Shown: positions 51,717-63,210 of the stretch, in pieces
How positions within the stretch are numbered: the stretch's first letter is position 1
Layout of the letters: each line of letters opens with the position of its first letter
Program-made: the position numbers and the translations under genes
The notes under the pieces: model-generated
What the model saw: the letters and a program-made list of their open reading frames with translations, nothing else
The model's database searches: none
Told to the model about the DNA's origin: nothing
Assembly: GCA_946902875.1 (NCBI GenBank)
Contig: OX336339.1
Coordinates: 22,909,349 to 22,973,348 of the forward strand
Reading direction: 5' to 3'
Length of the DNA stretch: 64,000 nucleotides
From: Nematopogon swammerdamellus
Taxonomy: Eukaryota > Arthropoda > Insecta > Lepidoptera > Adelidae

Positions 51717-51860
51717 ACAATAGTTTTGTCGTTACTAAGCCTACGTCGACCGTCTGTCCTGGCTTTAAAGGCCTACCTATATCTTTTGAACCGTAATAGG
51801 TATGTAGCCGGTTAAAATGTTCACATACAATAAACTGGTTTTTTCAAGTTTTTTTTTTGT
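51717..51860 (-). repeat. Family D partial copy, inverted
   Basis: 'gttactaagcctacgtcgac', 'gtctgtcctggc' and 'atcttttgaaccgtaatagg' are the reverse complement of the family 3' half. It sits tail to tail with the copy at 51296. Confidence 0.75.
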
Positions 51861-52248
51861 TTGTTTTTGCTCTTTCTTAAAAACGTTATACATACAAGCG
51901 TCGAACTTGGTGTGATTATTAGTGCAAACTCTAAAGTTTGTTATTGCCGACACGTGATTTTGTACATTTATGTTTCAATAATATTAATCACACATTTGAA
52001 ACACTATTACTGACATCGACTTGTGATTGGAGCTCCCGCTGTACGCGGTCCTATAACCTGCTTTCGTTGTAGTGTAGGTAGGCGCCGACTTGTACAGTCA
52101 CCATTATATGACACAGCGAGACGTGCTAACTAGATATGCGCATCGATTAGTTCGCTCGCTGCGTTTCTGTGCGATGCATCCAGATGCATCTCATGTCTCA
52201 CGAGTTACCTATGTACATACTGCGGAAGAGTAACATTTAATAATTATA
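51861..52248. other. No gene recognised
   Basis: Unique-looking sequence without a supported exon. Confidence 0.4.
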
Positions 52249-52592
52249 CTTACTTTTACCCGCGGCTTCGCTCGCGTGAAATTCGCATTTCAAAAGAAGA
52301 AAGTAAGTAAGCCCGCTACCATATATTTTTAATTCGGTTTGCATGAGAGTCACATCTTAGCATATCCTGTCTATGTCCCGTATAGTAAAATGCACTTCGT
52401 ACTGAGTTTAATCAAATTCGGATGATAGGTTTAAGAGTTATGGAGGAACATATGTACACACGTACAGGAAATATTTCTAAAAATCGCCTATTTGGTTTTA
52501 GTATCATTCATAGAGTCTACAAACGCAGTATCTCATAAAACAAATTAACTTACTCCATGACCATCCGTTACAGATTTATTATTAGTATTGAT
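52249..52592 (+). repeat. Family C repeat, near full length
   Basis: 'acttttacccgcggcttcgc' to 'acagatttattattagtatt'. Slightly shorter body than 8882-9229. Confidence 0.85.
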
Positions 52593-53489
52593 GAGGCACG
52601 TACATAGTAATATGTATATGCAAAATCGGGCATGTGCTCAAAAAGTGTCAAGTGTGTAGTTCCCGTAACCGACAGGATGTCAGCGTCAGAGGTGTGTCAG
52701 GATTGAGGCGCGTGGAGATCCGTTCTCTCTGCCTACCCCACTCAGAAACAGTCGTTACGTTATACATATATGCGATGCCAACATAGAATAAGTGTGTTGC
52801 TTAAGCGTGTCCATTGCATTGCACAAGCCGAAAGTAGGTATTATAAAATGCAATTTCATCCGGTCAGTCTTGCACATTAGCATTGCTCATGTACAGAATT
52901 CCGCATATTCCGTTACCAATAATTTGTAATTTACGAATACCAATTTGTCAATGAAGGAAAATAAATAGAAGCATCAATTAACTTGGACTGCCGACGCGCC
53001 AGTAGATGTCAATCACATGTTTTGTACTATGCGATCTCGCATCGCTTCGCCAATGTCATCCAGCAAACCATGTCTCTATAGAGGTTCCATTTGATCACTG
53101 TGTACAGCACGGTATACGCGGATGTATTAGGCGAGGTGAAGGGGCAGGTAGGTGATGTCGGAGGGGGGAGGGGGGAGGGGGGGGGGGAGGTGTCGGAGGC
53201 CAGAGCGTGATAGGAAGGGGTGCGTGGAGGTCGGTCCACGGTGGGAGCATTCGGTAGACGAAAATCTAAAATCGAGAACTTTCATACATTATGTATCGCA
53301 CCTGTTTTCCAATGACTTTTTATTTGGGCTTATAGATCGTGTCTCAAACCTTTCATTGCTGCACCGCTAGGGTGTAGCACCTTCCAGTGAGTTTAAATCC
53401 AAAATCCTTTAACCTGGAGTTCTTCAAACGAGACGCATCAGCAGGCTAGCCCAGAAACAGTTCGCCAAATCGGTTGGCATGGCTTCTCA
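52593..53489. other. No gene; G-run tract
   Basis: 53158-53192 is almost pure G/A with G-runs up to 11, a potential G-quadruplex. The frames at 53027-53239 (-) and 53152-53370 (+) follow from it. Confidence 0.5.
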
Positions 53490-53755
53490 CTGAGGGCACA
53501 GATTACTTAATAGTTACTTCGTAAAGATAAATCAGATTAGATATATCACTCCATAGAAAAAGTTCCATACCTTCAGCTTTAATAGCCTACTGTTTCACGT
53601 CGCCAATCGCTGAGTGCGAAAATGTACCTAAACGATCAAGTGTAAAGTGATTATTACTTTGCAGCTGCGCGCAGTTGCGTGGACGAGCGTGTAGGTATGC
53701 TTCTCGCGGCTGACGAATTTCCACTGAATTAGACCGCCGGCGGCTGGAATTAGAC
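53490..53755 (+). repeat. Duplicated segment, copy 2 (with 44735-45000)
   Basis: See 44735. This copy has a 16-bp insertion ('cagattagatatatca' region) and several substitutions. Confidence 0.85.
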
Positions 53756-53869
53756 AGGCCTGCTGAGGGTGGCTTCGCGAGGAGAGGTGAATTATTGTCT
53801 CTGTAGTCTGCATCATTGGTCCCTCGGCAGATTTACTCACATTATTTTTTTTATTTAAAAAAATGGCCA

Positions 53870-54095
53870 CGTGCCCCGCGAACCTGAAACACCTCTGATG
53901 CATCTTCCACACTCATAATGTTCTTTATAAATGCTCGTAGTTTATTGCTACTCGGGTCCTTCAAGAGAAGCGGAAATGGGCGCCTGTCAGGCTGGCATGG
54001 CATTCGCAATCCCCGCATGCGACCGAATTTCTATGGGCGTCGTTAAACACCTTATGGGTGGCTCGGCGCCACATGTCGCGCTAAGTATAAAAAAA
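53870..54095 (-). repeat. Family H repeat
   Basis: Reverse complement starts 'cgcgacatgtggcgccgagc', 'cacccataaggtgt' and 'cgacgcccatagaaattcgg', then 'ggattgcgaatgccatgcc' and 'gaaggacccgagtagcaat'. Also at 26760, 57083 and 58478. Confidence 0.75.
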
Positions 54096-54241
54096 CATGT
54101 CCTTTTTTGAGTACATGTCCAATCGAGTGAGCATTTCGATTAAAAGAACATATTGCCATTTTGGATGGACATATAGCTGCATCGAGATAAAAGCGATATT
54201 TCTAGATTAGGCTAATCATTGGCTTCCAGTAATAACACTAT

Positions 54242-54560
54242 TTTAGGGTTCCGTATCCATCGTACGGGACCCTATTATTAAGCCTACGACGTATGTCTGT
54301 CTGTCCGAGGGCTGTATCTCTTGGACCGTAATAGGTAGCCCATTAAAATTTTACCAGAATATGTGTTATTATGGCCGATATAACAACAAATAATAAAAAT
54401 AAGAAAAAGTAAAAAATTCACGGGGGTTCCCATAGAAGAAACCAAAAAGAGTATGAAGCATTTTAACTAATAAATAGTGGCGTGAGTAGCGACAATGACA
54501 TGGCTATACGAAACCCTCTCGGTGCGCGAGTTCGACGCGCACTTGGCCGGTTTTTCTCGT
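54242..54560 (-). repeat. Family D repeat
   Basis: 'ttagggttccgtatccatcg', 'cctattattaagcctacg', 'ttggaccgtaataggtagcc' and 'cagaatatgtgttattatgg', ending 'tcggtgcgcgagttcgacgc' and 'gcacttggccgg'. Confidence 0.85.
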
Positions 54561-55596
54561 TGTTTGTTTGTTTACTACTCTACTAGCATGTCTGGCGGGT
54601 CGGGTTCGGAGTTATCACTCTCACCCACTCAATTGTAAGTTATATTTAAAAAAAGCTCTGTAAGGTTTCTTACCCGGTTCTTCCTTATAGATTGCACTAC
54701 TGAACGGGACATCATAAAAAATGATGACGAACCATACTGAATATGCATATGTCTCAATGAAATATTGTTATTGTTGTGTGTTCTTTATGGCGAAATTAAT
54801 ATCTGAATCTGAATCTGAATCAATGAAAACAAACTGGAGAAGAAATTACATTTCAAGATGGCGGGTTTAATTACGACTTCTGCTGGGTGCCTAGTAAAGC
54901 ATGACGGTTTGTATAGTGGATTGACCCACTGTTTGACAAACATCACAAGCCCGGCGATACACCGGCGCTACAAAGCCGTTTGTTTGACACCTACTGAGGC
55001 CGAATGACAAACGAATCCTCAGATAAGCTGGGACTAAATCCAGTGCGCTTCGCCACGCCCACAGCTGGCGCCCGTCGACAGATGAAAGGCGTATCGGATT
55101 TTAATGGTCATCGGATTCGCGTCAAAGGCATTTTAATCAGTATTAAATTATATGTATATATATTTATTATATTATATTATTTAATAAGGTATTGTAATTA
55201 AGCAAATTGTAGGTATAAATTTTATTGTGGAATAGAAAAAAAAATCGATGACTTGTATTGTCTATCTTTTATGTAAAATATTGTACCCTTTATATGACAA
55301 GGGTCTTTTTACTTTTAATTTTTAATTTTAACCCCCTACTAAAAATAGAGGTAAGTTCAACGCCCATGTATTTCGTCTATCTGTCTGTGTCTGTCTGTGG
55401 CATCGTAGCTCCCAAACGGATGGACCGATTTGGATGGGGTATTTTTTTATAAGGAAGCTTAACTAGGATGTTACATAGCTGTTTGATGAAGATCAGGTCA
55501 GCCGATTCGAAGATTCAAATTTAGAAAAACTAAATGATTACAAGGTAAAATTACGTCCATAAAAGAGGTTGAAAAAAGAGTTTTACTTATTTAAAA
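54561..55596. other. No gene; inverted repeat remnant
   Basis: 54880-55130 is unique, GC-balanced, and has no supported exon. 55370-55445 is an inverted copy of the 9285-type repeat ('tggcatcgtagctcccaaac', 'ggatggaccgatttggatg'). Confidence 0.5.
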
Positions 55597-55928
55597 AACC
55601 CCCGACACACCAGAAACCCTTAAAAAGTCAAAAATAACTTCCGTTTAGTTATTTAAAGGCGTTGTGGACCGTTAAGTAAATAAAATAAAACGACGAGCGA
55701 CGTCATCGCGTGTGCGATCCAAACGTAGGCACACGCGTGAGGGCATACGCGTTGTAGGTTGTGTCCGTTTTGTTAATTTTTCTGAGTAAATTACTTTGGG
55801 AATAGGATGTCTAGTACCTAGCTGTTTTGAGTTTTTAATGTTTTATTTACTTAACACCCTTAAGTAACTAAACGGAAATTATTTTTAAATGTTTAAGGGT
55901 TGTTGATGTGTAGGGGATTTTTTTTTTG
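55597..55928. repeat. Foldback element, family F, long loop
   Basis: Left arm 55597-55668 ('aaaacccccgacacaccaga', '..acttccgtttagttattta') and right arm 55852-55928 (inverted, 'taagtaactaaacggaaatt', 'gatgtgtaggggatttt') enclose a loop of about 180 bp that is locally CpG-rich. Confidence 0.8.
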
Positions 55929-56454
55929 GAATATGCACTATTTCACAAAAAAAAAAAAGAAAATTATCATTAAGTGACTGATCTTTAAACTTTTTTTATG
56001 TGCCCTTTTATTATAAATCCTTGGCTTTATGAAATCTTATTGTTTTCCTCGAAAATGTTTTTAATTATTCAAAAATGTGCCTACTCGAAGATTTTATTAA
56101 TTAGGAGAGAAAAATAAAAGCTCGTAGGATTAGTAGGAAAGTGAGCACTTTCATGAATTGCGGACGGATCACTGTAATCCTTCTTCCACATAATCCTAAA
56201 ACCGACTTCAATTTCGGTGAAACATTTTTTGCCTTACTTTATTACATACGTTGAAAATTGTATTGAATTCATAGGAAAATCTACTGAAATGATTATGCAA
56301 ATTTACGAACATCTAAAAGCTTGGGATAGCAGATAGCAGGTATCTTAACCTATGAACAGAGGTACGTACCTACCTAAATATGGGACGAGCACAGATTCAA
56401 TATATAATTTTATATCATTTATCAAGGATTTTTATCATCAGCGTATCAAGGATT
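55929..56454. other. No gene recognised
   Basis: AT-rich. Confidence 0.4.
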
Positions 56455-56735
56455 TTTTATACATACATACATACATATCACACACGCTGAATCCCGACAA
56501 TCGGGGTAAGCAGAGTATTCGGTGTTGTGCTGCAAAAACTATGGTCAATTACAGCACAACACCGACTACCACGTTTCGCAAAGTATTCGAACAAGATTAA
56601 ATCGATCAAGCAGCAAGTAAGGCACGAAGACCCACCTGCTGCATGAGTCGGTGGAAGTACCGTGCCAAGATGAGAGGTGGCGAGCCTGTCGCCCTTCAGC
56701 ACGGCACCTTGTCCTTATCCCTTAGTCGCCTTTTT
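56455..56735 (+). repeat. Family E repeat with conserved hairpin
   Basis: 'acatacatatcacacacgct' to 'cttatcccttagtcgccttt'. Internal stem CGGTGTTGTGCTG (56520-56532) and CAGCACAACACCG (56552-56564) is preserved, as in 22647-22975. Confidence 0.85.
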
Positions 56736-57930
56736 ATAATATCTACTATATACTTTTTTAGGGTTCCGTACGTCTGCACGGGAAATAAATAATAATTTAT
56801 TTTAACTATAGATCTGCCAGCCGCTAACACGGCACCGCACATATGGAGCGTAGGTATATGCTGCGGCAGAAACCGGCACAGAAAGAGATATAGGGCTAAC
56901 ACCGGCGCGGGGCGGCTCACGTTAGCTCGCCAACTAACACGAATGCAGCGATCAAAACTTTTAATGACGTCCACGTCGAGAGTCGTTGTGAAATGAATCT
57001 GCGCGCGATCCCTCGCCCGTGGAAACACATTTATAAGTAGAAAGGGCATACAAATCGTCAGAAGGTAAAAGGACCTACGACCGAATGTCCATGTGCGTCG
57101 TTAGACACCTTATGGGTAGCCCAGCGCCATAAGTCGCGGCTTCAATAAAAGTCCGTCAAGTCCGCGCCGCGCCGCCGGCTGCTCCGCCCGCGTACCGCCC
57201 GCCGCTAAAGGCGCCCACACATTGTAGTAAAATCTTAAAATTTTAATGAAAGCACATATTTAAAAAAATTCTTTCACCAGTGCTTTTGTTACAAGCCGTA
57301 GAATAGCCTCCTTAAAGGAACAACACTAGTCCCGGGACACCCTGTATACAAGTTTAGCTCACTTAAGTAATAGGATTAAGTTCTGTTCACTACAAATGGA
57401 GAGTGTGACGACCGAATGTGTTCCCAAGGTAAAATTGATGCAATGTGGGACTATACTGTTTCGGAATGCTGGATTTCACGGTGGCGAAGCGAAGCGATCG
57501 AACTCGCGTCGAAGCTAGAACAAGCCAGAGTATCACGCTGCGCCGCGATGCGAAAGGTTAAAATAGAAAACTCGTTACCTAGAATTCGCTTCGCACCAAC
57601 AATCGTTGCAACACAGGGTAATAAGGTAGATTTAAATGGAATCTAGTAGGTTATTGTTAGGTTAGTAGAATATTAGCAAGTTGGTTTGATAATATGTAAG
57701 TTCAAGTAAATATGCTGTGAGGTGGATTGGACGGAATCACCTGTACTGTAACAATGAATTTAGTTAAGCATGTTTCATGGATTTTATTGTGTTGCTTTCG
57801 TTAAATAAGCGCAAGTCCAAAAATTATTTCCCTAAATGAATGTGATTGACCTTTGTATTTAATGATGATGGTTTCAGAAAGAAAGTTAAGTCATTAAGGC
57901 CGAATAAAAATTGAATAAAGGAGATTCTGT
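56736..57930. other. No gene recognised; family H fragment
   Basis: 57083-57145 is an inverted family H piece ('cgaccgaatgtccatgtgcg', 'taagtcgcggcttc'). 57160-57210 is GC-rich. The frame 57416-57646 (+, 76 codons) has no domain I recognise. Confidence 0.4.
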
Positions 57931-58165
57931 TTTTGAGTAATCCGACATGGGTGGCTGCGTCAGAGAGGCCAATGCAGATGCTCCGACCAGCCAATATCAC
58001 GTCCGAAAAGGCAGGTGCCATACCGGAGACTTCCCTTTGAAATGCTGCCTATACTGGACCTCTAGTCCAGACTGGACTAGAAGTCCAGTATATGACTGGA
58101 CTAGAAGGTAGCATGGACTGTCCAGTATAGAAGAGAACACAGCCGAGGGCATGTTACATCCAAGA
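57931..58165 (-). repeat. SINE-B fragment with an internal scrambled hairpin
   Basis: Starts as 'gtaatccgacatgggtggct' (inverted SINE-B end) and follows the family to 'tggaagtctccgg'-type text. The segment 'ctcctctagtccagtatag' has then been duplicated in inverted orientation several times: 58050-58070 and 58072-58092 form a 21-bp stem with one mismatch around a single base. Confidence 0.85.
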
Positions 58166-58267
58166 TACTTTCTCGAATAAAGTGAATGACTAGGAGTGAA
58201 GGCAACTGCGTTCAAGTAACAGATCTCTACGATGAGATAATATAACGAGAATTTAAGCAGCATTATA

Positions 58268-58806
58268 TTTAAAAAAAAAACGGCCAAGTGCGGGTCGAAC
58301 TCGCGCACCGAGGGTTCCGTATCGCCATGTCATGGTCAGCGCCACTCTCGCCATCTACATATGTATTATTTAAAACTCTTTGCGGTAGATGCCGCGCATA
58401 AACTTTTTAGTTTCTTGTATTCGGAGACCCCCGTGAATTTTTTACAACTGTTCTTATTTTAATTATTTGTTGTTTTTTTTTTTATTGACAGCGCGACATA
58501 TGACGCCGAGCCACCCATAAGGTGTCTAACGACGCCCATGGACATTCGGTCGTATGCGGGGGTTGCGAATGCCATGCCGGCCTGACAGGTGCCCATTCAC
58601 GCCCCTCTTGAAGGACCCGAGACTGTACTTGGGGGGAAATATATGGAAATATATGTTATATCGGCCATAATAACACATATTTTGTGAAAAATTCAACGGG
58701 CTACCTTTTACGGTTCAAGAGATACAGTCCTCGGACAGACAGACAGACAGACAGACGGCGTAGGCTTAGTAATAGGGTCCCGTACCGGATACGGAACCCT
58801 AAAAAT
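58268..58806 (+). repeat. Family D repeat interrupted by a family H insertion
   Basis: Head 'cggccaagtgcgggtcgaac' to 'taattatttgttg', then the inserted family H copy (about 58478-58648). Family D then resumes at 'gttatatcggccataataac' to 'ggatacggaaccctaaaaa'. Uninterrupted copies such as 51296 read straight across this point, so family H moved into family D. Confidence 0.9.
58478..58648 (+). mobile_element. Family H insertion (about 170 bp) inside family D
   Basis: From a T-run and 'attgacagcgcgacatatga' through 'gagccacccataaggtgtct', 'cgcccatggacattcggtcg' and 'tgaaggacccgaga' to 'atatatggaaatata'. A repeated 'tgtt' at both edges may be a short target duplication. Confidence 0.7.
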
Positions 58807-59722
58807 GAAATGAAAGGATAAAAGAACTCATAAATCTATTTACCAGATAACAGCGCCATCTGTCATTAATTAGTCGACTTATTAAATATACAAACAATTT
58901 TATCTGAAGACGACAAATTGGTCGAATATAATAAAAAATATATAAGGCTTAGTAATAGAGTCCCGTACAATAATCTTTGAACCAGGCCAGTCTTGCGTGG
59001 GCGGTGTGGCCGGATCGTTATGCTGTGGTCCCGTACAACGGATACGGAACCCTAAAAACACATATTGTTTACGACTTTACAAACGGTTGATTATCCGAGC
59101 TAGTGGCTCGGCGTGTCAGGCTAAACGTATGGCCCCTCTTTTCTGTTTAAGTAATACATTTAATTTTTTCTCAAATTTAACAATCACGGTAATTTAAATC
59201 TCCGTATAGCGTATAGTATGTTTCATTCTATTAAAAGTTGCTAAACATTCAGCTTCTATGTTTGCCCACGTCGGTAGATTTTTTTCACATTGTACTTACA
59301 TACTTCAGATGTACTTCTCTTAGGAACGAAGTGAGTTTGTATTTCTACATTAGAAATACACATTTGAGTCCCAAGCAAAAAATTCACATCCAGGCCAAAA
59401 ATAAACTCGACGCGACGTCAGAGAGAAGCGCCGCTCCGCCGCGCCGCCACCCCCGCGTAACCCCTCCGTCGGAGTGAGGAGGGACCGTCACATTCTTTTA
59501 AATATGCTATTTTGTCGAGTGTATTTTCACCTGTCACGCCGAAAATGGAGACAGAGATTCTTATTTCTGCCCAAGAATTCCTCTTCACGTAAAGCCATCA
59601 TAATATTGTCGGCATACCGCACGTACATGTTTGTTAATTGTATCAAAAATATATGAGGAATGTTTCAAGAATCCAGCCTCAAACGTGTATTTGAGTTACA
59701 ACGAGCGGACCGAAATATGTAC
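58807..59722. other. No gene; repeat scraps
   Basis: 58896-58935 resembles one arm of the 18236 element. 58945-59058 holds two family D 3' scraps ('ggcttagtaatagagtcccg', 'ggatacggaaccctaaaaac'). 59420-59475 is GC-rich. No supported exon. Confidence 0.45.
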
Positions 59723-59890
59723 TACTAGCTTTTGCCCGCGGCTTCGCTCGCGTGAAATTCATATTTAAAAAGGAAGCCGAGCTGCGTTCCTGCGTTACCT
59801 TTATTTCGGCGCGCGGAAAAATTTGGTTTGTGTGAGACATCTTAGCGTAAACCGGAAGTGAATTTTATTCCTATACTGTGTCTCATAAAG
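59723..59890 (+). repeat. Family C repeat, truncated by a SINE-B
   Basis: 'actagcttttgcccgcggct' to about 'ctatactgtgtctcataaag', cut just before the SINE-B copy at 59905. Confidence 0.8.
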
Positions 59891-59904
59891 GCAAATGTGA
59901 CGAT

Positions 59905-60126
59905 GATACTAACCCAGTCGGCTACAATTTGAGCCTACCACCTAGTAAGGGGCAAAGGAAAGGGACCTACAGTTTTACACCGGTTCCGAACGGTGAAGCA
60001 GCAGGTGTAGGTACAACACGTAGATTTTTTCGTCAGAAAAAACTCATTGGTACACGCCGACCGGATTCGAACCTCGGACCCGCCCGATGAGAAGCCGATG
60101 CCCAAACCACTCGGCCACCCGCCGCT
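59905..60126 (-). repeat. SINE-B 5' half with intact tRNA-like head
   Basis: Reverse complement starts 'aagcggcgggtggccgagtg' with A box and a full B box (GGTTCGAATCC), and reaches the core at 'gactgggttagtat', where it stops. This is a 3'-truncated copy, unusual for a retroposed SINE, so it was probably cut by a later event. Confidence 0.9.
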
Positions 60127-60193
60127 TGTTTCTAATTTGAGTGCTGCATACAACCGTTAGGTAGGTACCTATAAATTGCATTATAGTACCTAG

Positions 60194-60433
60194 GTTTTTT
60201 TCTTATGGAAACTGACACGGTTGGCTACATTACCTGTAATATCCGTGATGCCAGCCCATAACACCGGGTGAACTAGGAGCCATGTCAGTGCTTCCCTTCA
60301 TTTTATGTCGGCTACATTGAAATGGACGGAAAACGCGAACTACCTATTTACATAGCCGTTTCGACCGAGGTTTCGTTCAGTGCGGTGGTATCAACCCGGC
60401 CCGGGATAAACCCTACCACCTAGTAAGGTAAGA
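60194..60433 (-). repeat. SINE-A, 5'-truncated copy
   Basis: T-run, 'tggaaactgacacggttggc', through the tail and core to 'ccacctagtaaggtaaga', where the tRNA/5S head is missing. Confidence 0.9.
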
Positions 60434-61904
60434 CTGACAATATTTTCCCTTATTTCATAAACCTAACTGAACTACAATTGCAACTTGTTTATGGCAACAG
60501 AAGCGAGGCTTACGGCGCTACTGGCGAGTACATAGATAAGTATGTATATAGAAGTATATTGAACGCACGCGCATATATGACGTTGATGTCCTTTGAAGAC
60601 AGGACTCTTACTCGTCGTTTCCCGTCTGGGTCCCGTGGGAAATAGTACATCTGTCGCGGCAATATTCGCGCTCCAATAATTTCAAAACTGGTCGCAGGAG
60701 ACATCTAGCACCTTCGACGTGCAACGTATAGAAGCAACTGCCAAAGCGAATAAATACTTTCTCTTACGATAATTACTCACGATAATAACTCTCGATAGTA
60801 AAAACATTCACAGATCTCATGCATTACATGACCTTCGGGGGTACATTGAAAATTACTTTTAAGGCGTATTCAAGTATAAGCGTATAGCGAGTCGCCGACT
60901 GTGAGCGTGAAAATATCCTGGTGTGGTTGAAGCGACGAACTAAATGAGCGAACGCACTCCAGATTCTAACAGCGCGTACCTGTTCACTATACATAATAAT
61001 GACTTCTACTCCTCTAAATACTAACATGTATTCATATTTAAAAATGATTATAATTTACTTGCTTTTTCATACAGAAATATGTCAATTTTGAAGAATAGAC
61101 AAAAATATTGTCAATAATAAAAAATTTAAGAATTAAATTCTTAATTTTCAATTATATGCATACACGAAAACCATTTTAACTACTCACACTGCAAGATAAA
61201 AACGACTCGTAACTCGCGTAACGGAAAATTTAAAAAAATCATAGCTCCCACATTTTTCACTTTTCTTCAAACAATCAAAAACACATCCCCAGATATTGAG
61301 TCAATCTACAATGTAAAAATAGAAAAGTATATATCTTTAGAAATATGTTTAAAGGTTACCTTTTTAAACCCCCTAAAACGGCAATTTTAAGAGGTTTTTT
61401 TGCGATTTTCTCAAAAACTCTTAAACTTTTATAATTTTTTGTTCACAATCTTATAGCCCTAAACATTTACGTAGCCTTAAAACTCACGACACTAGGGCGA
61501 ATTCGTACTCTCGCTGGAAATCGGGGAATATACTGAAGCGATCGAAAATACGTTTTCAATGTCAAAACCCCTTAAAAAATTTAAACTTAATTAGTGAAAA
61601 ATTCTCGAAAATAGGTTCGACAGATTATATTGAGTTTATTCGTTACATGCAGTCATATCTTGCGTTTTGTATGGTGCGCGTGTGTATGAGTGTGTCTGCT
61701 GTGGCATCGTAGCTCCCAAACGGATGGATCGAATTGGATGCGGTTTTTTTTTATTGAAAAGCTTGTTTAATCGGGATGGTTGTTAGCTAGGTTTGCAATC
61801 AAATAATTAAGTAATTAAGTAATGAAAAAATGTATTATCTTAAAAAGTGGATCCATTTGAATGCGGTTTTTTTTAAAAGCTTGAAATAAAAGTTAAATTA
61901 CAAA
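60434..61904. other. No gene; inverted 9285-type repeat
   Basis: AT-rich, including a stretch at 61080-61620 with no feature. 61690-61755 is the inverted 'ggcatcgtagctcccaaacg' repeat, and 61840-61905 leads into the foldback element. Confidence 0.45.
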
Positions 61905-62098
61905 TTTAAAACCCCCGACCCTTACAGAGTCTAATAATTTCCATTTAGTTACTTAAAGGAGCCGGGTTACCGCTAAGTAAATAATACAATATAAAACCAA
62001 TAAGAGCTGCGCCGATATTTACTTAGCGGTTCCCCAACTCCTCTATGTAACTAAACGGAAATTATTTTTGACTTTTTAATGGGTCGGGGGTTTTTAGA
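61905..62098. repeat. Foldback element, family F
   Basis: Left arm 'aaacccccgacccttacaga', 'tttccatttagttacttaaa' and right arm 'ctatgtaactaaacggaaat', 'taatgggtcgggggttttt' are inverted copies. An inner pair 'ccgctaagtaaata'/'tatttacttagcgg' forms a second stem. Confidence 0.85.
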
Positions 62099-62576
62099 AT
62101 TTTTACCTCAGCGTTTTCACATTACGGACTAACGCGCTCCCTCTACGGCGGCCGTTGCCTCGCCGAGTACGATACACAGAGATGCAGAAGTAAACGTAGG
62201 ATGTCGTATCGGCGTTCCGTTCGTATCCGTCGAGCAACGAACCAGAAGAAGATGGCGGCCGACGCGTAGTGACGTGAGGAATCCGTGCCGCCCCCCGCCT
62301 CCCACCTCCGCGCCGCCCCCGCCACCCGGCATATGACACTACGACGACGCTGCGATATCAAAGTGATGTTTATTTGACGAGGTCTTATAGAAAGGCGGTC
62401 AGTTATTCGCTGTCTTTGATTAACTTAGTGAGTTTTCTAGTTGTCTGCGATGTTGAGACGAGTGAGGTTGCGCTGCGCGGCAGTAATACGCTTAAACCAA
62501 GTCAGTCCATTTGAACTTTGCCAGTAGACGTACCTACTGAATATTACCTACACTCGTGAAAATAGTGAAGGTACGT
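62099..62576. other. GC-rich block, no gene recognised
   Basis: 62103-62345 keeps three - strand frames open (60-80 codons) with Gly/Arg-rich translations. This looks compositional. It might be a CpG island or first exon. Confidence 0.35.
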
Positions 62577-63030
62577 AAATAAAAAAAAACTGTTTTAAAA
62601 AACATTGAACCGACTTCAACCCCGAAAGAAACGCGGTACAAATGAACACTTGAAAATTTATAGATAAAATATTTTAGATAAAATATATATTATCCATCAG
62701 ATTTGGTATTAAGCCGACATTCACGCGGGCGCAGCCGCGGGCACAGCTGGTTCGATAATAAGTGTGGCATAATTTTCGCACTAACCTACATCGCATTTTC
62801 GTATTTTAGAACTCAAGTGCATCGCGATGGAAAACATTAGATAATAAAAAGTGTGTCGATGTGGCATACTTTCGCACTAACGTACATCGCTATTTTGAAC
62901 TTCGAAATTCAGTATGACAGTCAGATGGACCCCTCTGTGATTTTTTACCGCCTTCTACTCAAGATTAAAACATTAATACTTTTTATGGGTTGAAGTCGGT
63001 TCAATGTTTTTTTAAAACAGTTTTTTTATT
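62577..63030. repeat. Foldback element, family G, 43-bp outer arms
   Basis: 'aactgttttaaaaaacattg' with 'aaccgacttcaac' (from 62577) is inverted at 62988-63030 with one or two single-base differences in A/T-runs. The interior holds a decayed 'cggtacaaatg..tttttaccgcct' pair. A family C' scrap ('gggcgcagccgcgggcacag') is at 62727-62750. Confidence 0.8.
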
Positions 63031-63075
63031 TCACTCTTTCTAGTATATTACCATAATATTGTAAACATCGGTTGA

Positions 63076-63210
63076 CGGGAAATGGGTGATTGAAAAATTC
63101 TTTAGTGTAAAAGTGTTCATCCCTTAATTTCCCGCCCTTAGGGGTGGTATTCTTTCATAAAAAATTTCGAAAGGAAGATACTAAAGAATTTTTCAATCAC
63201 CCACTTCCCG
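63076..63210. repeat. 31-bp inverted repeat
   Basis: Left 63076-63106 ('cgggaaatgggtgattgaaa..') and right 63180-63210 differ at one position. The loop holds a smaller weak palindrome. The downstream 63240-63335 is an inverted 'accgacttccaaaa..' repeat. Confidence 0.9.

Noticed and set aside
62103..62361. Three overlapping - strand Gly/Arg-rich frames
   Set aside because: All three phases open together, which points to base composition rather than coding.
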